Source: Quillaja saponaria (Eukaryota; Streptophyta; Magnoliopsida; Fabales; Quillajaceae). From it: DNA of 64,000 nt. Below the pieces are notes generated by a model. The model saw nothing but the letters and a program-made list of their open reading frames with translations, did no database searches and was not told where the DNA came from. The stretch lies in NCBI GenBank assembly GCA_029379385.1, contig CM055612.1, positions 9,362,001 to 9,426,000 of the forward strand, given 5' to 3'. Both the position numbers and the translations under genes were made by a program. Positions 1 through 13,753 of the stretch are shown piece after piece (the stretch's first letter is position 1; each line of letters starts with the position of its first letter).

Positions 1-1669
1 TTTGATCCAATGTTAATTTATGGTGTTTGTATTTGATTATCATATGATCCAACTTGATTATAATCAGATAACTTTAATGTTGAGGGTTTGGTTAAAAATA
101 TATTTATATATTAGAATCTTATTATTTTTCTAAATTTTTTTTATTATAATCAGAAAAGAAAAGACAAAAAAGCAAGAATTTGATACTTAATTTTTTTCGG
201 CATATAATCAAGTTTAACCAAGTAAAATACTATGATATTCCCATCATTTCCATAAATAACACCCAATACATTAAACACATCATCATCGACACACATGCCA
301 CATATTAACTCCAAAGATCTCTTTTTGATAATTTTAATTAAAAATTACTAACTACATAATTATTTTATCAAGTACAAATATAATTTTAATTAGTAACTTC
401 ATAAATTTTAAGTAATTCTTACCAAACGTAGTGTTGTATACAATTATTACATAATTTAAAACTCAATTATAATTCTTAAATAATTAATAAACCAATTAAC
501 AATTATAATCAAATAATTGTAATGTAAAAATAAATTATTTCTAAAAATAAAAAATAAAAAATTCCATACGTCTTAACTTATTAAAAAAAGCCCTAAAGAG
601 ATTGAAAGATAAACAACTAGTATATTATACAATTTATAAGATCCACCCCTAATTCTATATAGAAACATCTCCATTTTATACGATTCTAAAATTGACTTTC
701 TAGAAACAAACAATACCAACACGTTTTCTCCTTCATTTTTTTTTTTTTTCATTATATTATTAAACAACATCTTCACGGAAATTTACCGTGTGTTTGAAAG
801 AAACCAATTAAAAATTAAAATTAATCCATTTGAAATAAATTCACTTGTTTGTGTTTGATTATCCATATGGTCAAACCTAATTATAATTAGTTAACTTCGA
901 TGTTGAGGGTTTGGATAAAAAAAATTTAGATTTAGAATCTTATTATTTTTCTAAAATTTTCTGATTATAATCAGAAAAGGCAAAAAAATAAAAAAAAGCA
1001 AGAATTTGATATTTAATTTTTTGGGTCTATAATCAAGTTTAACCAAGTAAAATACTATGATATCCCCATCATATCCATAAATAACACCCAATACATTAAA
1101 CACATCATCCACACACATGCCACATATTAACTCCAAGGATCTCTTTTTGATAATTTTAATTAAAAATAATTAACTACATAATTATTTTATCAAATACAAA
1201 TACAATTTTAATTAAGTAATTTCATAAATTATAAGTAATTCTTACCAAACGTAGTGTTGTATACAATTATTACATAATTTAAAACTCAATTATAATTCTT
1301 AAATAATTAATAATTTGATTAACAATTATAATCAAATAATTTTAAGTAAAAATAAATTACTTCTTAAAAAAAAAAAAAAAATCCATACGTCTTAACTTAT
1401 TAAAAAAAGCCCTAAAGAGATTGAAAGATAAACAACTAGTATATTACACAATTTATAAGATCCACCCCTAATTCTATTCAGAAACATCTCCAAAATCCAA
1501 ATTTCTGATTTTATACAATTCTAAAATTGACTTTCTAGAAACAAACAATACCAACACGTTTTCTCCTTCAATTTTTTTCATTATATTATTAAACAACATC
1601 TTCACGAAAATTTACCGTGTGTTTGAAATCAAATTAAAATTAAAATTAATCCATTTGAAATAAATTCTC
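1..1669. repeat. Tandem duplication, two ~825-bp units
   Basis: Two head-to-tail copies, about 1-842 (the left edge may be cut by the window) and 843-1669. Shared landmarks are displaced by 820-828 bases: the GTTGAGGGTTTGG block at about 80 and 902, the block around ACAACTAGTATATTA at about 613 and 1433, and the block ending in TTTACCGTGTGTTTGAAA at about 781 and 1609. Both copies end in CCATTTGAAATAAATTC. Copy 2 carries about 25 extra bases near 1492-1517. No coding capacity is seen; the only ORFs are short and AT-driven. Copies differ by scattered substitutions and small indels, so the duplication is not recent. Confidence 0.85.
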
Positions 1670-1865
1670 TTATTAAAATAAAAAGAATATTAATTTATAT
1701 TCTCACAAAATAATTAATCATCTAAATGATTTACAAAAAAATTTACAAGCATTGTTAAAATATATTAGTCTTTTATGTATGAACTCAATGATATTCTATT
1801 TTATAAGAATATAGAAGTTTTGAATTGAAGGCAACAACAAAAAATATATTGCCGAAATTCAAGCT

Positions 1866-2105
1866 TCACTTAGCTTCAAGACCATTGATGTACTTTTCCA
1901 AATAATCAGCTGACGGCAATGTAACAATGTTGAAGTCTGTTGAATCCTCAACTGGCATCACAACCGAATCCACTCAACATGACAATGATGTGTACTAAAC
2001 ACACCATTAAGGCTTCAAAGAGGTGAACTGATCTTAGTTGAAGACAAAATGTTGTTCCACACAACAAGTTTGGCAACTGGATTTAAAGCCTCTCGAATCC
2101 AAGTA
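1866..2105 (-). pseudogene. Two-exon gene fragment, C-terminal end of an unrecognised protein
   Basis: Read on the minus strand, a coding-like stretch from about 2105 to 2029 encodes roughly GITWIREALNPVAKLVVWNN and a few more residues. A 77-bp interval (1952-2028) starting GT and ending AG joins it in phase to 1866-1951, which ends with LEKYINGLEAK and TGA. Together this gives about 53 sensible residues of mixed composition, unlike the surrounding AT-rich frames. Upstream on the minus strand there is an acceptor-like AACAG near 2106, but I could not follow further exons; stops appear quickly. It may be the 3' end of a lost gene, a captured fragment, or the last exons of a gene with distant exons. 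I do not recognise the family. Confidence 0.4.
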
Positions 2106-5100
2106 ATTCCTACTGTTCAGTTGATTGAGTATTTATCTTCTCAGCTGATAGAAAATGTTATGACAGCTCGTGGTCAAGAATGGTCAAAGTTTTTATTCAC
2201 CAGATTGTAAATACTTTCTTGTAAATCAGAGGAATGACATCGATTATTGCTCCAAGCCAAAGATGTATAAATTACAGAGATCCCTAATCAGTGATACTCA
2301 CTTGAACCTAAACAGATTGCTCAATTCCAAGTAATAAGAATCATTTCAGTGATAACTTACATGCTTATATATCCTCTAAACTATTTTTATTCCATAGTGA
2401 AGTTTAACTTGTTAATGTTCTGCTTTTTGAATAGCTAAATGAGGAGGATCCATTCACCCTCCCCCTAACTTGTCATTTCGGGCCAACAAAGAATAATTGT
2501 ATTCAATTTATTTATCTTGTTTTCCAACATATATATGAAGAATTTATTGTAATTTTAGTTTTTTTCCCCTCAAATTACCTTCATTATTTTTTAATCTATC
2601 ATTAAACTAATAAAATAATAAATAAATAAATAAATATGTTAAATAATATTATATTTTATACTTGCGAGAGTTTTTTAATAATCACACTAGCTAATACACA
2701 ACATTTGACCTAAACATATACAAATGCAGAATGTTCAACAATAATAAGCTTTTCTTTTCATTCCAAATTAGTATTTAGCTCCTTGCTATTTTCCGAACCA
2801 CTTACCACTTTGATGCAATTTGCACTCATATTCGACCTCAGTAGTCCATTATATAAATTGCATGGAAAAGCATCAAAATGGATTGTAATAAGATATTCCA
2901 TTCTATGATCTCTTTCTATCTACACATACAATTCGCTTTCATTTCTATGAAGGTTCTGTGTTTTTTCTATTTCCCACAGTTTCAAACATACATGAACAAG
3001 TAAAAGAAGAAATTTTGGTCATTCCTTATCATCATCAAAATTAATTGTAACATAATGTGACGAGCCATAAATTTAAATTTTATTTAGTCAATCGGGTTAT
3101 TTTGAAGTTTGAATAGAATGTGATAAGCCATGATTTTGAAATTATGAGTTACACGGTGGGAGATAGCTCTCCCTTCTCATAAATTCTTATGCATTGAGAT
3201 TCAATTCTAGTTTATTAGTGACACCTAAAAAAATTTCTCAATTAAACTAATTCGTACCTTATTTATCTACAAAAATTAAAACAATAGGCAACATCTGAAG
3301 AAATAGGTATTTAAATTTATTTATAATCAATATATAATTCTTCTAAAAATATAATAGGATTTTGTTTCATTTAACCAAGAAAAAACCTCAACATGATGAC
3401 CACTTTGTTGTATTATCTAACTTGGGTACTTGGATTACTTTGCACATAGGGAGAAGATTGGAGAAAAACTCATAGCCACTACTTTGTCTAACATGAATAG
3501 TAACTTACCTTCACTAGATAGGCCTTCAATAGATGGGCCTAGGACCTTATAATGTATGATTTTGAGTTGGGCCAGAATGCAGTTCTAATAGGTTGATTTG
3601 TCTCTCTTCACTCTGCATTTAGTATGTGTCTTGATAAGGAGGAAAAACACAAAATAGAAATGTGACAGTTCTAATTCGAGCAATTATTTTGAGATGAGTT
3701 GTGTGTATGTAAGAAAAGATTTTGCATAATTACAATAAACAAGCCACTTAAATTTTTAAATTAGTAGATGTGTAGGTTATAAAAACAATTATTGTAGACA
3801 AAAATAATTGAATGTGTGCTTAATAATTAGGATATATGACTTTATAAAACTATGTTTCCTGAACTTACTACAATGATTTGCACTTATTGTCCTTTTTAAT
3901 CAACTATTCCTTTTAGGCTTAGCTTAAGTTCAAACTTTCATATGTGTGGATGATTACAATGCATTTTGGACCTACGCACGACTTCTCTTTGAAGAAACCC
4001 CAATTAAATTCAAATGGCTTTTTCTAGATCAACATGTTAGCTGCCACAAACTTCAACCAAGTCACTAACCAATTTTCAATGGGCTTCTTTCTATCTCTTT
4101 CATAAGACTATATCATATTTTTAATAAATGAATGACCAATTAGTACCATCATACTTAATATATAATGTCTAAGAATTTAAATTATTCAGTGAAACGTGTA
4201 AAAATAAGTTTTAATTTCTTAAACGATTTGTACTTATAATTGAATTGAATTGGCAAATATAACTAACAAAAAGATAAATAATTATTTCTCTTTGTGTAAC
4301 TTGAACACATAGTCAAATATATTTTTTATATGAATGTTTTAGTTGGTTTAACTATTAAAATTTTAGATTAGGAATTCAAATTTGATTTCACTTAGGATTG
4401 AGGAATTTATAAGAGAAATAGTTACTTCCCATTGTTTATATATCTATACTATTACAAAAGTCAAAAAAAGTGATCTCCTACTTTAGAATAAATTAACTCA
4501 ACAATATTTATAACTTATTTTCTCTTTCTTAATAACCTCCAATTATCCTATCCACTTACATAAATTAAATATTTTTTAAATAATTTAAATTAATTTATAA
4601 ATTTTTTAAAAAGTTAACTTATTAATAACTACACACTTGAGTGTCATTCACACACTAACTAATCTTTTATTTTAAAATAGAACTCAAAAGCTTAAAATTA
4701 TCATTTTATACATTAAAAAACTATTTAGCATATGTGTAAGCACGTGCATGTGCCTGGTAACTTATATGTGTCCTACGAATAAAAAAATTATAACATACAA
4801 AAATATATTTTAATTAAAAGGTACTCTAGTTAGAGGTTGTACTTGTTGCCCAAGTCCTTCTTTGATAAAATTAATATGATCCGTTTGAGATATAAATAAA
4901 TTGATTCGGACATTCTCACGGCTAAATAAATAAAAAAAAAAAAAATTTAATATGATCCATATATTTGTGCATATGCTCCACTAACTTAATTATTAGGTCC
5001 TACCTCCACCACTTTTGTGTTTTCCTTCAATGTAGTCCACGGTTTTGAAGATAGGGAAATACCAGTCAATTAAACGACAAGCTTTGTCATTAATGCATTC

Positions 5101-8100
5101 ATCCGTCATTTTGCATACCATTTTTTAATGTGGAAGAGTCGTATTCATCAAATTAATTATTGACTAATGCTTCTTCCTTCATGTCATGCTCATTGACAAA
5201 TTTGAAATATTGGAGTGCAAGTCTCTCACATAATTCATTGATTATCTATCATATATAGTGAATATATGTATATATATATATAATTTAACGATCTATATAT
5301 CCGGGTTAATTTATGCACATATCATTTAATTATATTCCTAGTTTAATAAAAAATAAATTATTTACGTCAGTCAGAACAAATGAATTTATGAGAGCACACA
5401 TTTTTAATCATCATGTCATTCTTATTAACGTCTACAACAATATCGGATATGAATCTTATATCTAAAATTTAATTTGATTTCATTATTTGTATAAAATACT
5501 AATGACGTATTCAATTAACTTATTTTTTTATTAATTTGTTGTCTATCAAAATTCAAATATTATAATTTTTTTAAAAACTAATTATACAGCTAGTATAATT
5601 AAATATTATTAAATTAACAAATAAACTCGTTTGTGCAGTAAATGGAGAATTATTTTCGTTTCTTATTTTCTGTATCATATTTTTTAATTTCGAACTGAGT
5701 CATAAGCTTGTTAAGAAATTTCTTAAGAAGAGAAAAAAAATGAAGTTTAATTACAATAGGGTATTTAACAATTTAACCAAGTCTTGTCTTAGGAACGATC
5801 AATTAATTCTTTTTTAGTCTTCTTTTTCAGTTCAAGCACAGCCAAAAAGGACATAAGGCTAAATCGCAAATATGCAATTGCTAAGCTTATAAAAATAGGG
5901 TTTTTTTAATGGATAATTTTAGGATTAGTTATTAAGTTTCAATAAATATAATTTTTAAAAATTAAAATTTTATACTATCATTATGGCCAACATACACGGC
6001 ATAAATACAATAAATAAAAAATATTATATTAATAAGTGTTTTAAAAATATCGGTTAAGAAAACTATAAGATGTATATAAAAAAATCACTTCTAAGAAATA
6101 ATTAACTTTCGATGTTAAAAGTTGTTTGCTTTTTAACCCTTTCTTCTTGGATTTCTATGGGAAATCATTAGATTGAAAGAACTCCTAGTACCAATTTGTT
6201 TGAAAAATGCTCCATGTCACTATCTATTGCCTTTTTCCTTTCATAAAGTAGAGTCCAGAAAATCATTGTTTAGTAAGGGAAGGAAGGCAAAGGGTAATAA
6301 AAAAAAATTCGGACTTTTATCAAGAAGGCCATTCCATATCTCCAGTACATTATTAATTAGGATCAAATCAGTAATAAACACATAAAGATAAAATAGTATT
6401 TTTTTATTTTTTTTTAATTCTGGGATGGCCTAACTAACGGTCAAGAATGTATACTTCCATGCATTGAATTTCTAGATTTGAATTTCATTAAGAGAGAGTA
6501 TGGAGTATAAAACCTAGATAAATTTTCTAGTCTCAACATAAATGATAGCCTGGAATTATATTGTATATGTGTTAAGTTGTGATAGCGTAGACTGACTCGA
6601 ATACACTGACAATTAATTAATAAAAAAATCACTAAGTTAAACTCAAAGCGGTGGACAGTACAATTATTGACTCATCATACTGTTTAATTTCTCTTTTTTG
6701 GATGAAAAATGGAAAGTACGTACCCTAATGTTGCCATTATAATTAAGATGTTCTTCCATATACAAAGCAGTGGATGATCTTCCATTTGAGTGAAAAAACA
6801 TATAAATCACGCTTTAGTCTTTTAGCTAGCTAGGCCACTAGCCAGCCCAATGAACAGTTGGAATTTTATTTTATTTTTTGGTAAAAGAAATAAAAAATGG
6901 TAAAATCACCTCACATTTCTCCAACAAAAAATATAACATCCACATCACCATCACTCTATATTTGAAAGAACTTACAGTGCACGTTTGACAGAGTCAAAGT
7001 GAGTATCATCATTCGTAAGAATATAAATTTACCACCAAATACAAACTGCAGACAAGAAAATTTGAAACTTCAAATTTTTTAAATAGCTCTTCTTGAATTT
7101 ATTTATTTTTTTCTTTTTACCGTTAGACGAATTCACTATTGATAAAAATAGTTGTATGACATCAATCAAATTAATCTCTATGACCAGATTTCATAAATTA
7201 TTGATTTAATTTGATCACTCCTAATTAAGAAACGAACATAAATGGGGAACTGTTATGATCGACTTAGAAACAAAGCATGTAATTTGGGGTAAAAGGTTTG
7301 CTCTGTCTCCTAACAACGAGGAAACAGGCACATGCTTGTACATTATATTCTCCCTGTCAATCTTTTAATTTTCTCTACAGTTAAACTATTTGTTTGTATT
7401 TATTTGGGAATTATAGTTATATAAAATAATGTAGAAAAATATTTAGAGAAAATTATCCATGCTAGATTTCTCATATATTTGTATCAAAATTACATTAATC
7501 TTCCATCTTTTAGATTGAAAGACATCTTCAATTTATTTATACATCAAATGATCAATTCTGTGTAATTTTATTTTATTGTAAAATTTTATAAAATTTGATT
7601 ACTTTATGTTAAATGCACATTCTTAAAATCAATTAATCTCTCAAGTAAAATGTGAAGTTTGGGAGAGCCTAGAACCCAGCTCTAATAAGGTGGCCTAGCT
7701 CTGGTACTATGTTAAAGCTACACTCTTAAAACCAATCAATTGACATTAATATGTGTGAGCTCATATGCTTATTTATAATATTAAGCTCGATCCACATCTA
7801 AGCAACGTGAGAGTTACTACATTAACAATTTCTAAACACATGGAAGTTCTTTGTAAAATCTAAAGCGAAGTCAAGCTATTTACTCTAATATTATATATGT
7901 TATGTATATTATTAATTAATTCAATTAAATTTTAAATTTCAAACTGATAATACCGAATTGTACCAATCCAATAATATTATTACATACACATGGCATAATC
8001 AAGATATAATAAACCAATTCGAGCTATAAGTGCCACTATTAATGTATTATTATTATTATACCAAACGTCATCTCCCATTATAACTGTCACAGACATCATA

Positions 8101-11100
8101 ACTGACTCGTAAATACAGTGACACGTAGCACAATTTGATTGGCCACTATATTCTATATAAGAAGATCAAACTCCAAAGGTAAAGCAAGTTATTCCTACCA
8201 ACTCATACGCCTTATAATTTTTTCATATTATATTTGTGTTTTCAGAGGGCATCTTAACAAATTGAATTCGAATACTTTTTCTTCAAGAAAATTAAAGAAT
8301 GATACACTAATTTAAAACTACATGGAACTTTATTTAAACCTTTATGGCCTAATGTTCTGATTTATTCCCCTCTACTTTAAAAAAAATAATAAATAAAAAA
8401 ATGGTTGTCATTTATTTAATTGTGCTATTATCAATTGGTAACTCGCTTTTATTAGGAGTTCTGATATTTAAATAATTGATAATTTTATACATATAAATAA
8501 TGTATATATCAATTAAACTAATAATTAATTAGTTGAGGTAAAAATAATTAATTAACTTCATTTATGTGATTAGCAAAACCTACAAATTATTTTTAATGCG
8601 GTAGAAAAATAAATAGCAATTGCACATGATGTTCCAATTTGTATACCAACATTTTAATTGGCTTGTAGTCATTAGTGTTGTCCAGCTAAATGGACCCTAG
8701 ATTTTTTTTTTTTAATTTCTTTTTTGAGGCAGTGTCACCCTGTCCCACAATAATGAGGCTTGACCAATTAATATATATTCCATCACTCATCTTCTATTCT
8801 TCTTTATCCTAGTGGGTGATGTTGAAACAATTTACACATATATCTTAATTAATTAATTTTAATCAAAAAAAATCATTTATATTGAAATAAAATTTATAAA
8901 AAAAAAAATAAAAAATTACTCACATACACACGTTCATTTTTAGGATTCAAACTCTACCAAAAATAGAGTACACCTCTTTAACAACCAAACTAATTTCCTT
9001 AACTACCCATTAATTAATATTTAAATCCCCTTTTTTGCACTACACCATCAGAGCCGATTAATAGTATAATATGGTCATTAAGAATTAATTTTTACTTTGC
9101 TTTACAATTTTGCAAAAGAATATAGAGAGAGATAGGTATACTTATCTATTCTATTTATTACTTGAAAATTAATTAAGAGAATGATATGCTGATATATCAA
9201 TAAATTATTTGCATATTTCAAAGTTGCATCAGCAATTGAAATGTGAGCTAACACATAATACTTTGATGCCACATAATTTGATATGTTATATTTTGTTATA
9301 AGATAATTAATAGGATTTGAACATTCAACCTGTAATGATATAAAAGATACTGTACAATCATTTTGACAAACTAATTATTTGTTAAATTAACTAAATAAAA
9401 CATAAGAATGTAATAAATTTTAATTAAAATAGTAAAAAATTAACTAGTTTTAGTTTTTTTTTTTTTTAAATAACTAACTAATTATACTTTTTTACATAAA
9501 CCTATTTGAAAATCGATAATCACTAATAAAGAAAAAGAAAAAGAATCCTAAAATTTTATACTGTAATTTGATTGTTCAGTCTCACTATTAAAGGTTAAAT
9601 AAATAATGTGAATTATCATTTTCTTTTTACAGCAATTCAGTCAATATAAAATATATATCCTACAATAAAAATAACAATTTTTTTTTATTGAAAAAATAAC
9701 ACTATTAATAATAATATTATATTCTTACAAACTAAAAATTCTATCATTGTATTTTTCAAAAAGGGGTAGGTCTAAGCTCAATAAAATGAAGTGAGTCCTA
9801 CTTTTTTGAATTTGAGTATATAATAGTCATGGAACACTTTAACTCCATACTCTTATTAATATTCATTGTTGTATGCAGTCTAAATTAACCAAATGGATGG
9901 TGATATCTATTATGGATAAAGCAATACACATATGACCATGGGCTTCTAAAGGTGATGTGTGTATTAAGTAATTATTTCAAGGTCTATTTTCATTTTTGTT
10001 AGGCCATAATTAATTAAAGATAAGGAGGCAAGCTACATATGATTCCATTATAGCTGTCATCACCCATTTAATTATTTAGACAATGATTGATATAATTGAG
10101 ACAATGTTACATTTTTCTGAATCTCAAGCTCTAGATACTCGATGATAATGTATAATACTATATATATACTCAATTTAACTATATATAGATGGTAAAATTG
10201 ATTATTATTATTAATTTCATTGCCAAAATTGGTGTTACTAATTAGTTAGAATTGTTTTGGGATGTTTAAATATTTGTGCTCAATTTGTTTTTATTTTAAG
10301 CGAGTCTATAGGCTGGGTCCAAGTATTCGAGCCTGGGTCTAGAAATGTACATAAAATATGATTACTCACTTCTATTGTGGTAGATTGTTTTTTTCTTCTC
10401 AAAATGTTGTGCTAATATATAAAATAAAATAAAAAGAGTAAATGGTCGGATTTGGGTCAAACAGGTCTAGGTAAGGTATGTTCATAAAAATATGGGCACA
10501 GACAGGGCCTATATTTGGGCACCAAAATGGGTTCGGATAAATACCGGGTCCTACTCGGCCAATTCTCATCTCTAAATGTGTGAAACAAAATCATATCACT
10601 ATTACAAAGCTATTTATATAAAATTGAAGAGTTAGAAATTGAACTAAAGAAGAATAAGAATAAAAATTAAATTTTTATAAGAGATATTTAGAAAATCAAA
10701 AGATTCTCTTAATAATTAAGAAAATGAGATGCTGACATATTAAGAATTGATTACACAATAGAGATTGTATATTTGTGCCCAGAATATGATAATATACCTA
10801 CAAAAATACAAAAGGCCCAAATACTATTAATTTTGAGAAAATAAACAATACATCTTTGTAGGCATTTTATCATGTGCCTAGTTAATATAGTATAGATAAA
10901 TCCTATGATATATTTTTACATCAACACATTAATCTTCCCTTCTTTCTCTCAAACTATTTAATTATATACCATTAAATTTTAGTTCTTTCTTCTAGATGTA
11001 TATAGCTCTTTGCCATTTGTTTGTTGTTGAACTAATTATAAGACAAACTAGGGAGAATAATTTAACTCCATAAAAAAAAAAAAAAAAAGTAAATAAAAAC

Positions 11101-11306
11101 TGCCCAAAAAATGGGCAAACATATATTTAATTAGAAACTTAAACACCATAGCCATTTTGGGAAGAAAAAAAAATGTATAAGCTTCTTGGCAATTACTTCT
11201 AGGGAGAGAGAGAGAGAATCAATATTAGGATTTACTGTAGTCAAATATATTTGTGGAAAAAAAAAATTGACAAAAAAACAAATGTGTCATAAAGATGAAA
11301 GAGTTA
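2106..11306. other. Gene-poor AT-rich intergenic DNA
   Basis: No convincing exon or RNA gene is seen. The tract holds scattered low-complexity runs, a TA run near 5268-5282, an LTR/primer-binding relic near 7640-7860, and dispersed-repeat text near 3060-3260 that recurs near 29650-29770 (a block beginning ATGAGTTACAC followed by CTCATAAATT and an ATTGAGATTC-like sequence). Near 10300-10580 there are GGGT/GGGC-rich motifs typical of a decayed non-autonomous transposon. Confidence 0.6.
7640..7860 (-). mobile_element. LTR end plus primer-binding-site relic
   Basis: On the minus strand, positions 7709-7698 read TAGTACCAGAGC. This is two mismatches from TGGTATCAGAGC, the primer-binding site complementary to initiator tRNA-Met used by plant LTR retrotransposons. 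It is directly preceded on that strand by an LTR-like AT-rich stretch ending in AACA. No gag or pol text follows, so this is a decayed fragment. Confidence 0.45.
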
Positions 11307-11315
11307 ATTGACTTA

Positions 11316-12131
11316 GAGTAATGCTGTATACACAAACATATCTCACATAAATGTTACATCATATTTTTACCATTCTAACTAAACTCTAAATCACTTCTTA
11401 CTATATTAGTTAACTAATTTCCCTCACTTCTCTTAAATTAATTAATTATAAAGTACACTTAATTACAATTACAAATTGAATTTTGTTTATAATTATCTTT
11501 ATTTTTTTTATCTTTTTATTTTTAATATTTAGTCTACCATCGTAACTGTTTCTCATCATCTTCCTTTTACACTCCTACATATCCACATTCATAAAAATTA
11601 TCATTAAAAATAATAATAAGTAAGTAAACAAAAAGAACAATTAATCTTTTGATATTAAACTTGAGGGGGGAAAAAAGTCATAGGATGAAGTAACTTACTC
11701 TCTTTTTTTAATTGAAGAAACATATTGGAATATCAATAAGATGAAGATATTAAAAAACACAAGAAATAACATTTTTTTTCTTTTCTATTTCTATTTTTTT
11801 TTTCTTCAACTAAATAAACAATACAAAAGCTGCTAAAAAAAAGGATAAAAGGATAAAATTTACCAAAATTATAATCATTTTGTTAGTTTCCATTGATTTG
11901 AAAAAAATAAAAGAAGCATTAGAGGAGAAGGAATGTAGAAGATAGGAGATGTAAGTGAGAAAGAGGAGAAAATGAAAAAAATAGTAATAATGAATTTTAA
12001 TGAGATGAGAGAAACTAATAGACTAATATAATAAGAGGTGATTTAGAGTATTTGATTATAATTATAAGAATATAATGTGATACTTATGTGAGAAAGTAGT
12101 GTGAGATATGCATTTATATATAACATTACTC
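11316..12131. mobile_element. Mutator-like non-autonomous element (MITE), 816 bp
   Basis: The element starts GAGTAATGCTGTATACACAA and ends in the reverse complement of GAGTAATGTTATATATAAAT. It is flanked on both sides by the identical 9-mer ATTGACTTA (11307-11315 and 12132-12140), a 9-bp target-site duplication as expected for Mutator-like elements. The inverted repeats continue imperfectly for about 140-150 bases: the blocks CATATCTCACA, ACTCTAAATCAC and ATATTAGT occur in order from the left end and, reverse-complemented, in the same order from the right end. The core is low-complexity A/T with no transposase ORF, so it depends on an autonomous relative. The perfect duplication suggests a fairly recent insertion. 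Confidence 0.85.
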
Positions 12132-12929
12132 ATTGACTTATTAATAATAAAATATATAATTGTTAATTAGAAAAAAGAAGAGGTGAGTTAAGAAAGTTTT
12201 AGCATCCATTAACCTAGTGTAGACAACATATTTTAATTAAACTAGAAATATAATTAATTACACGTACTACCGCATAATCGAAGAGAAAAACAGAGAAAAA
12301 CAGAGAAAGACAGAGAAACAAAAGAGTACATTTCCTTCCCCCCATCATGCATGATTAACGACAATAGCATAATGCACATTCCTTGCATGCAATTACAAAT
12401 TATGGCACGTAACAATATAATACGACACATGTTTCTCATGGATAACGAAAATGCATGCGTAACAAACTTCATACCATATCATCCCGAGTGAATGATGATC
12501 AATGATAGTGGATAGGATGGAGTTGTTTTGAGAAAGAAATTGAACAGGTGTTAAAAGATAACAGAGTCTCCAACCTCCTTGATTGATTGATAAGTTTATT
12601 TATCATTATTTGGTAAATTTAGTACAGAATTCTTCGTATGCAAAAAGACAGAAGTACGTTGAATGACTCATGATGATAATATTTTCGAACGTGGGTAATT
12701 TTTTTTTTTATATATTTAAAATTTAATATTTGACCGATTAATTAAATTAATTAAATATGAAAGCTTTTATTCGTCAAATAATCCAATGTCAATGAGGTTG
12801 GAATAGTATATACAGAAAAGGCAGGTGCAGTTATAAATAAGTTATACCCTCAACTTGAAAATAAAAGTTCGATTCTTAAAATAAGTAATTATTGAGAAGG
12901 CTTTTTAATCGTAACAAAGTTTAAAAAGA

Positions 12930-13385
12930 TTAATCTCATAACTAAAGATGGTAATAAGTTGAGTTAGCTCATGAGTTACTTTATTCTACTTATTAAGAAC
13001 TCCGATCAAGCTTGGCTTGTTTTCTAAACAAAACGATCTTGAACTTTATTTTGAGCTCAGCTTGTTATTGATTTGTAAACTCGTGAATCAATTTGTTTAA
13101 TATTATTTAATTTTATTATTGTTTACATATAAGTTCATAATCAATATATTTATTTTTAAAAACTAACATAAATTATAACATAGGTTGGTGATAAGATACT
13201 CAACTAATTCTGAAATAAATATTGAATTCAATTTTTCTTGACTATAAAATATTTTTTCAAATTTTAAAAAATTTTCAAGATCTTTTAATAAGAGCTTGAG
13301 TTTAAAGTTAAGCTCCTGAACTTTTACTGATTCGAGCTTGAGTTTGTCCAAACTTAAAAATTTATCCTGTTGCCGAGTACACACA
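12930..13385. mobile_element. Probable decayed non-autonomous transposon, GAGCTTGAG type
   Basis: Starts with a GATGGTAAT-like end, contains repeated AGCTTGAGTTT, GAGCTCAGCTTG and TTAAGCTC words, and finishes with TGTTGCC. Such GAGCTCGAG-rich sequences bounded by GGGGTGGCAA-like ends are widespread non-autonomous DNA elements in plants. Here the ends are degraded and I see no target duplication. Confidence 0.35.
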
Positions 13386-13540
13386 ATAATTAACGTATAT
13401 GGAGATGAAAAGAAAATTAATAACAGTAATAATAACTACAAGAAGAAGAAATCTGATACGACGTTGGATGAAGAAATTGAATGGAAGAGCGTTACATCAT
13501 TGATAATGCGTTTGCCCTGTCGGTGGATTCTCCGTTGCTT

Positions 13541-13753
13541 AGTAGGCCCCCCTATCCTTATCCATATAATATCCTATTACACTTTATAATTAAATAATAG
13601 AATTAAGTGAAAATCATAAAATAATCGGTTATAAGAAGATGAGGCTCAGTAGGTCCCCCTATTCTTATCCATATATCTTATTACACTTGATAATTAAATA
13701 ATTGAATTAAGTGAAAACCATAAAACAATGGGTTATAAGAAGATGAGGCTCAA
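13541..13753. repeat. Two-copy 107-bp tandem duplication
   Basis: Both units start AGTAGG(C/T)CCCCCTAT, contain TTATCCATATA, TAATTAAATAAT and GAATTAAGTGAAAA, and end GGTTATAAGAAGATGAGGCTC. The offset is 107 bases (13541 to 13648). Units differ at roughly ten positions. Confidence 0.85.

Noticed and set aside
13163..13384. 73-codon minus-strand ORF, Leu/Lys/Glu-rich
   Set aside because: It lies entirely inside the GAGCTTGAG-type repeat and its composition follows the repeat words; no domain is recognisable.
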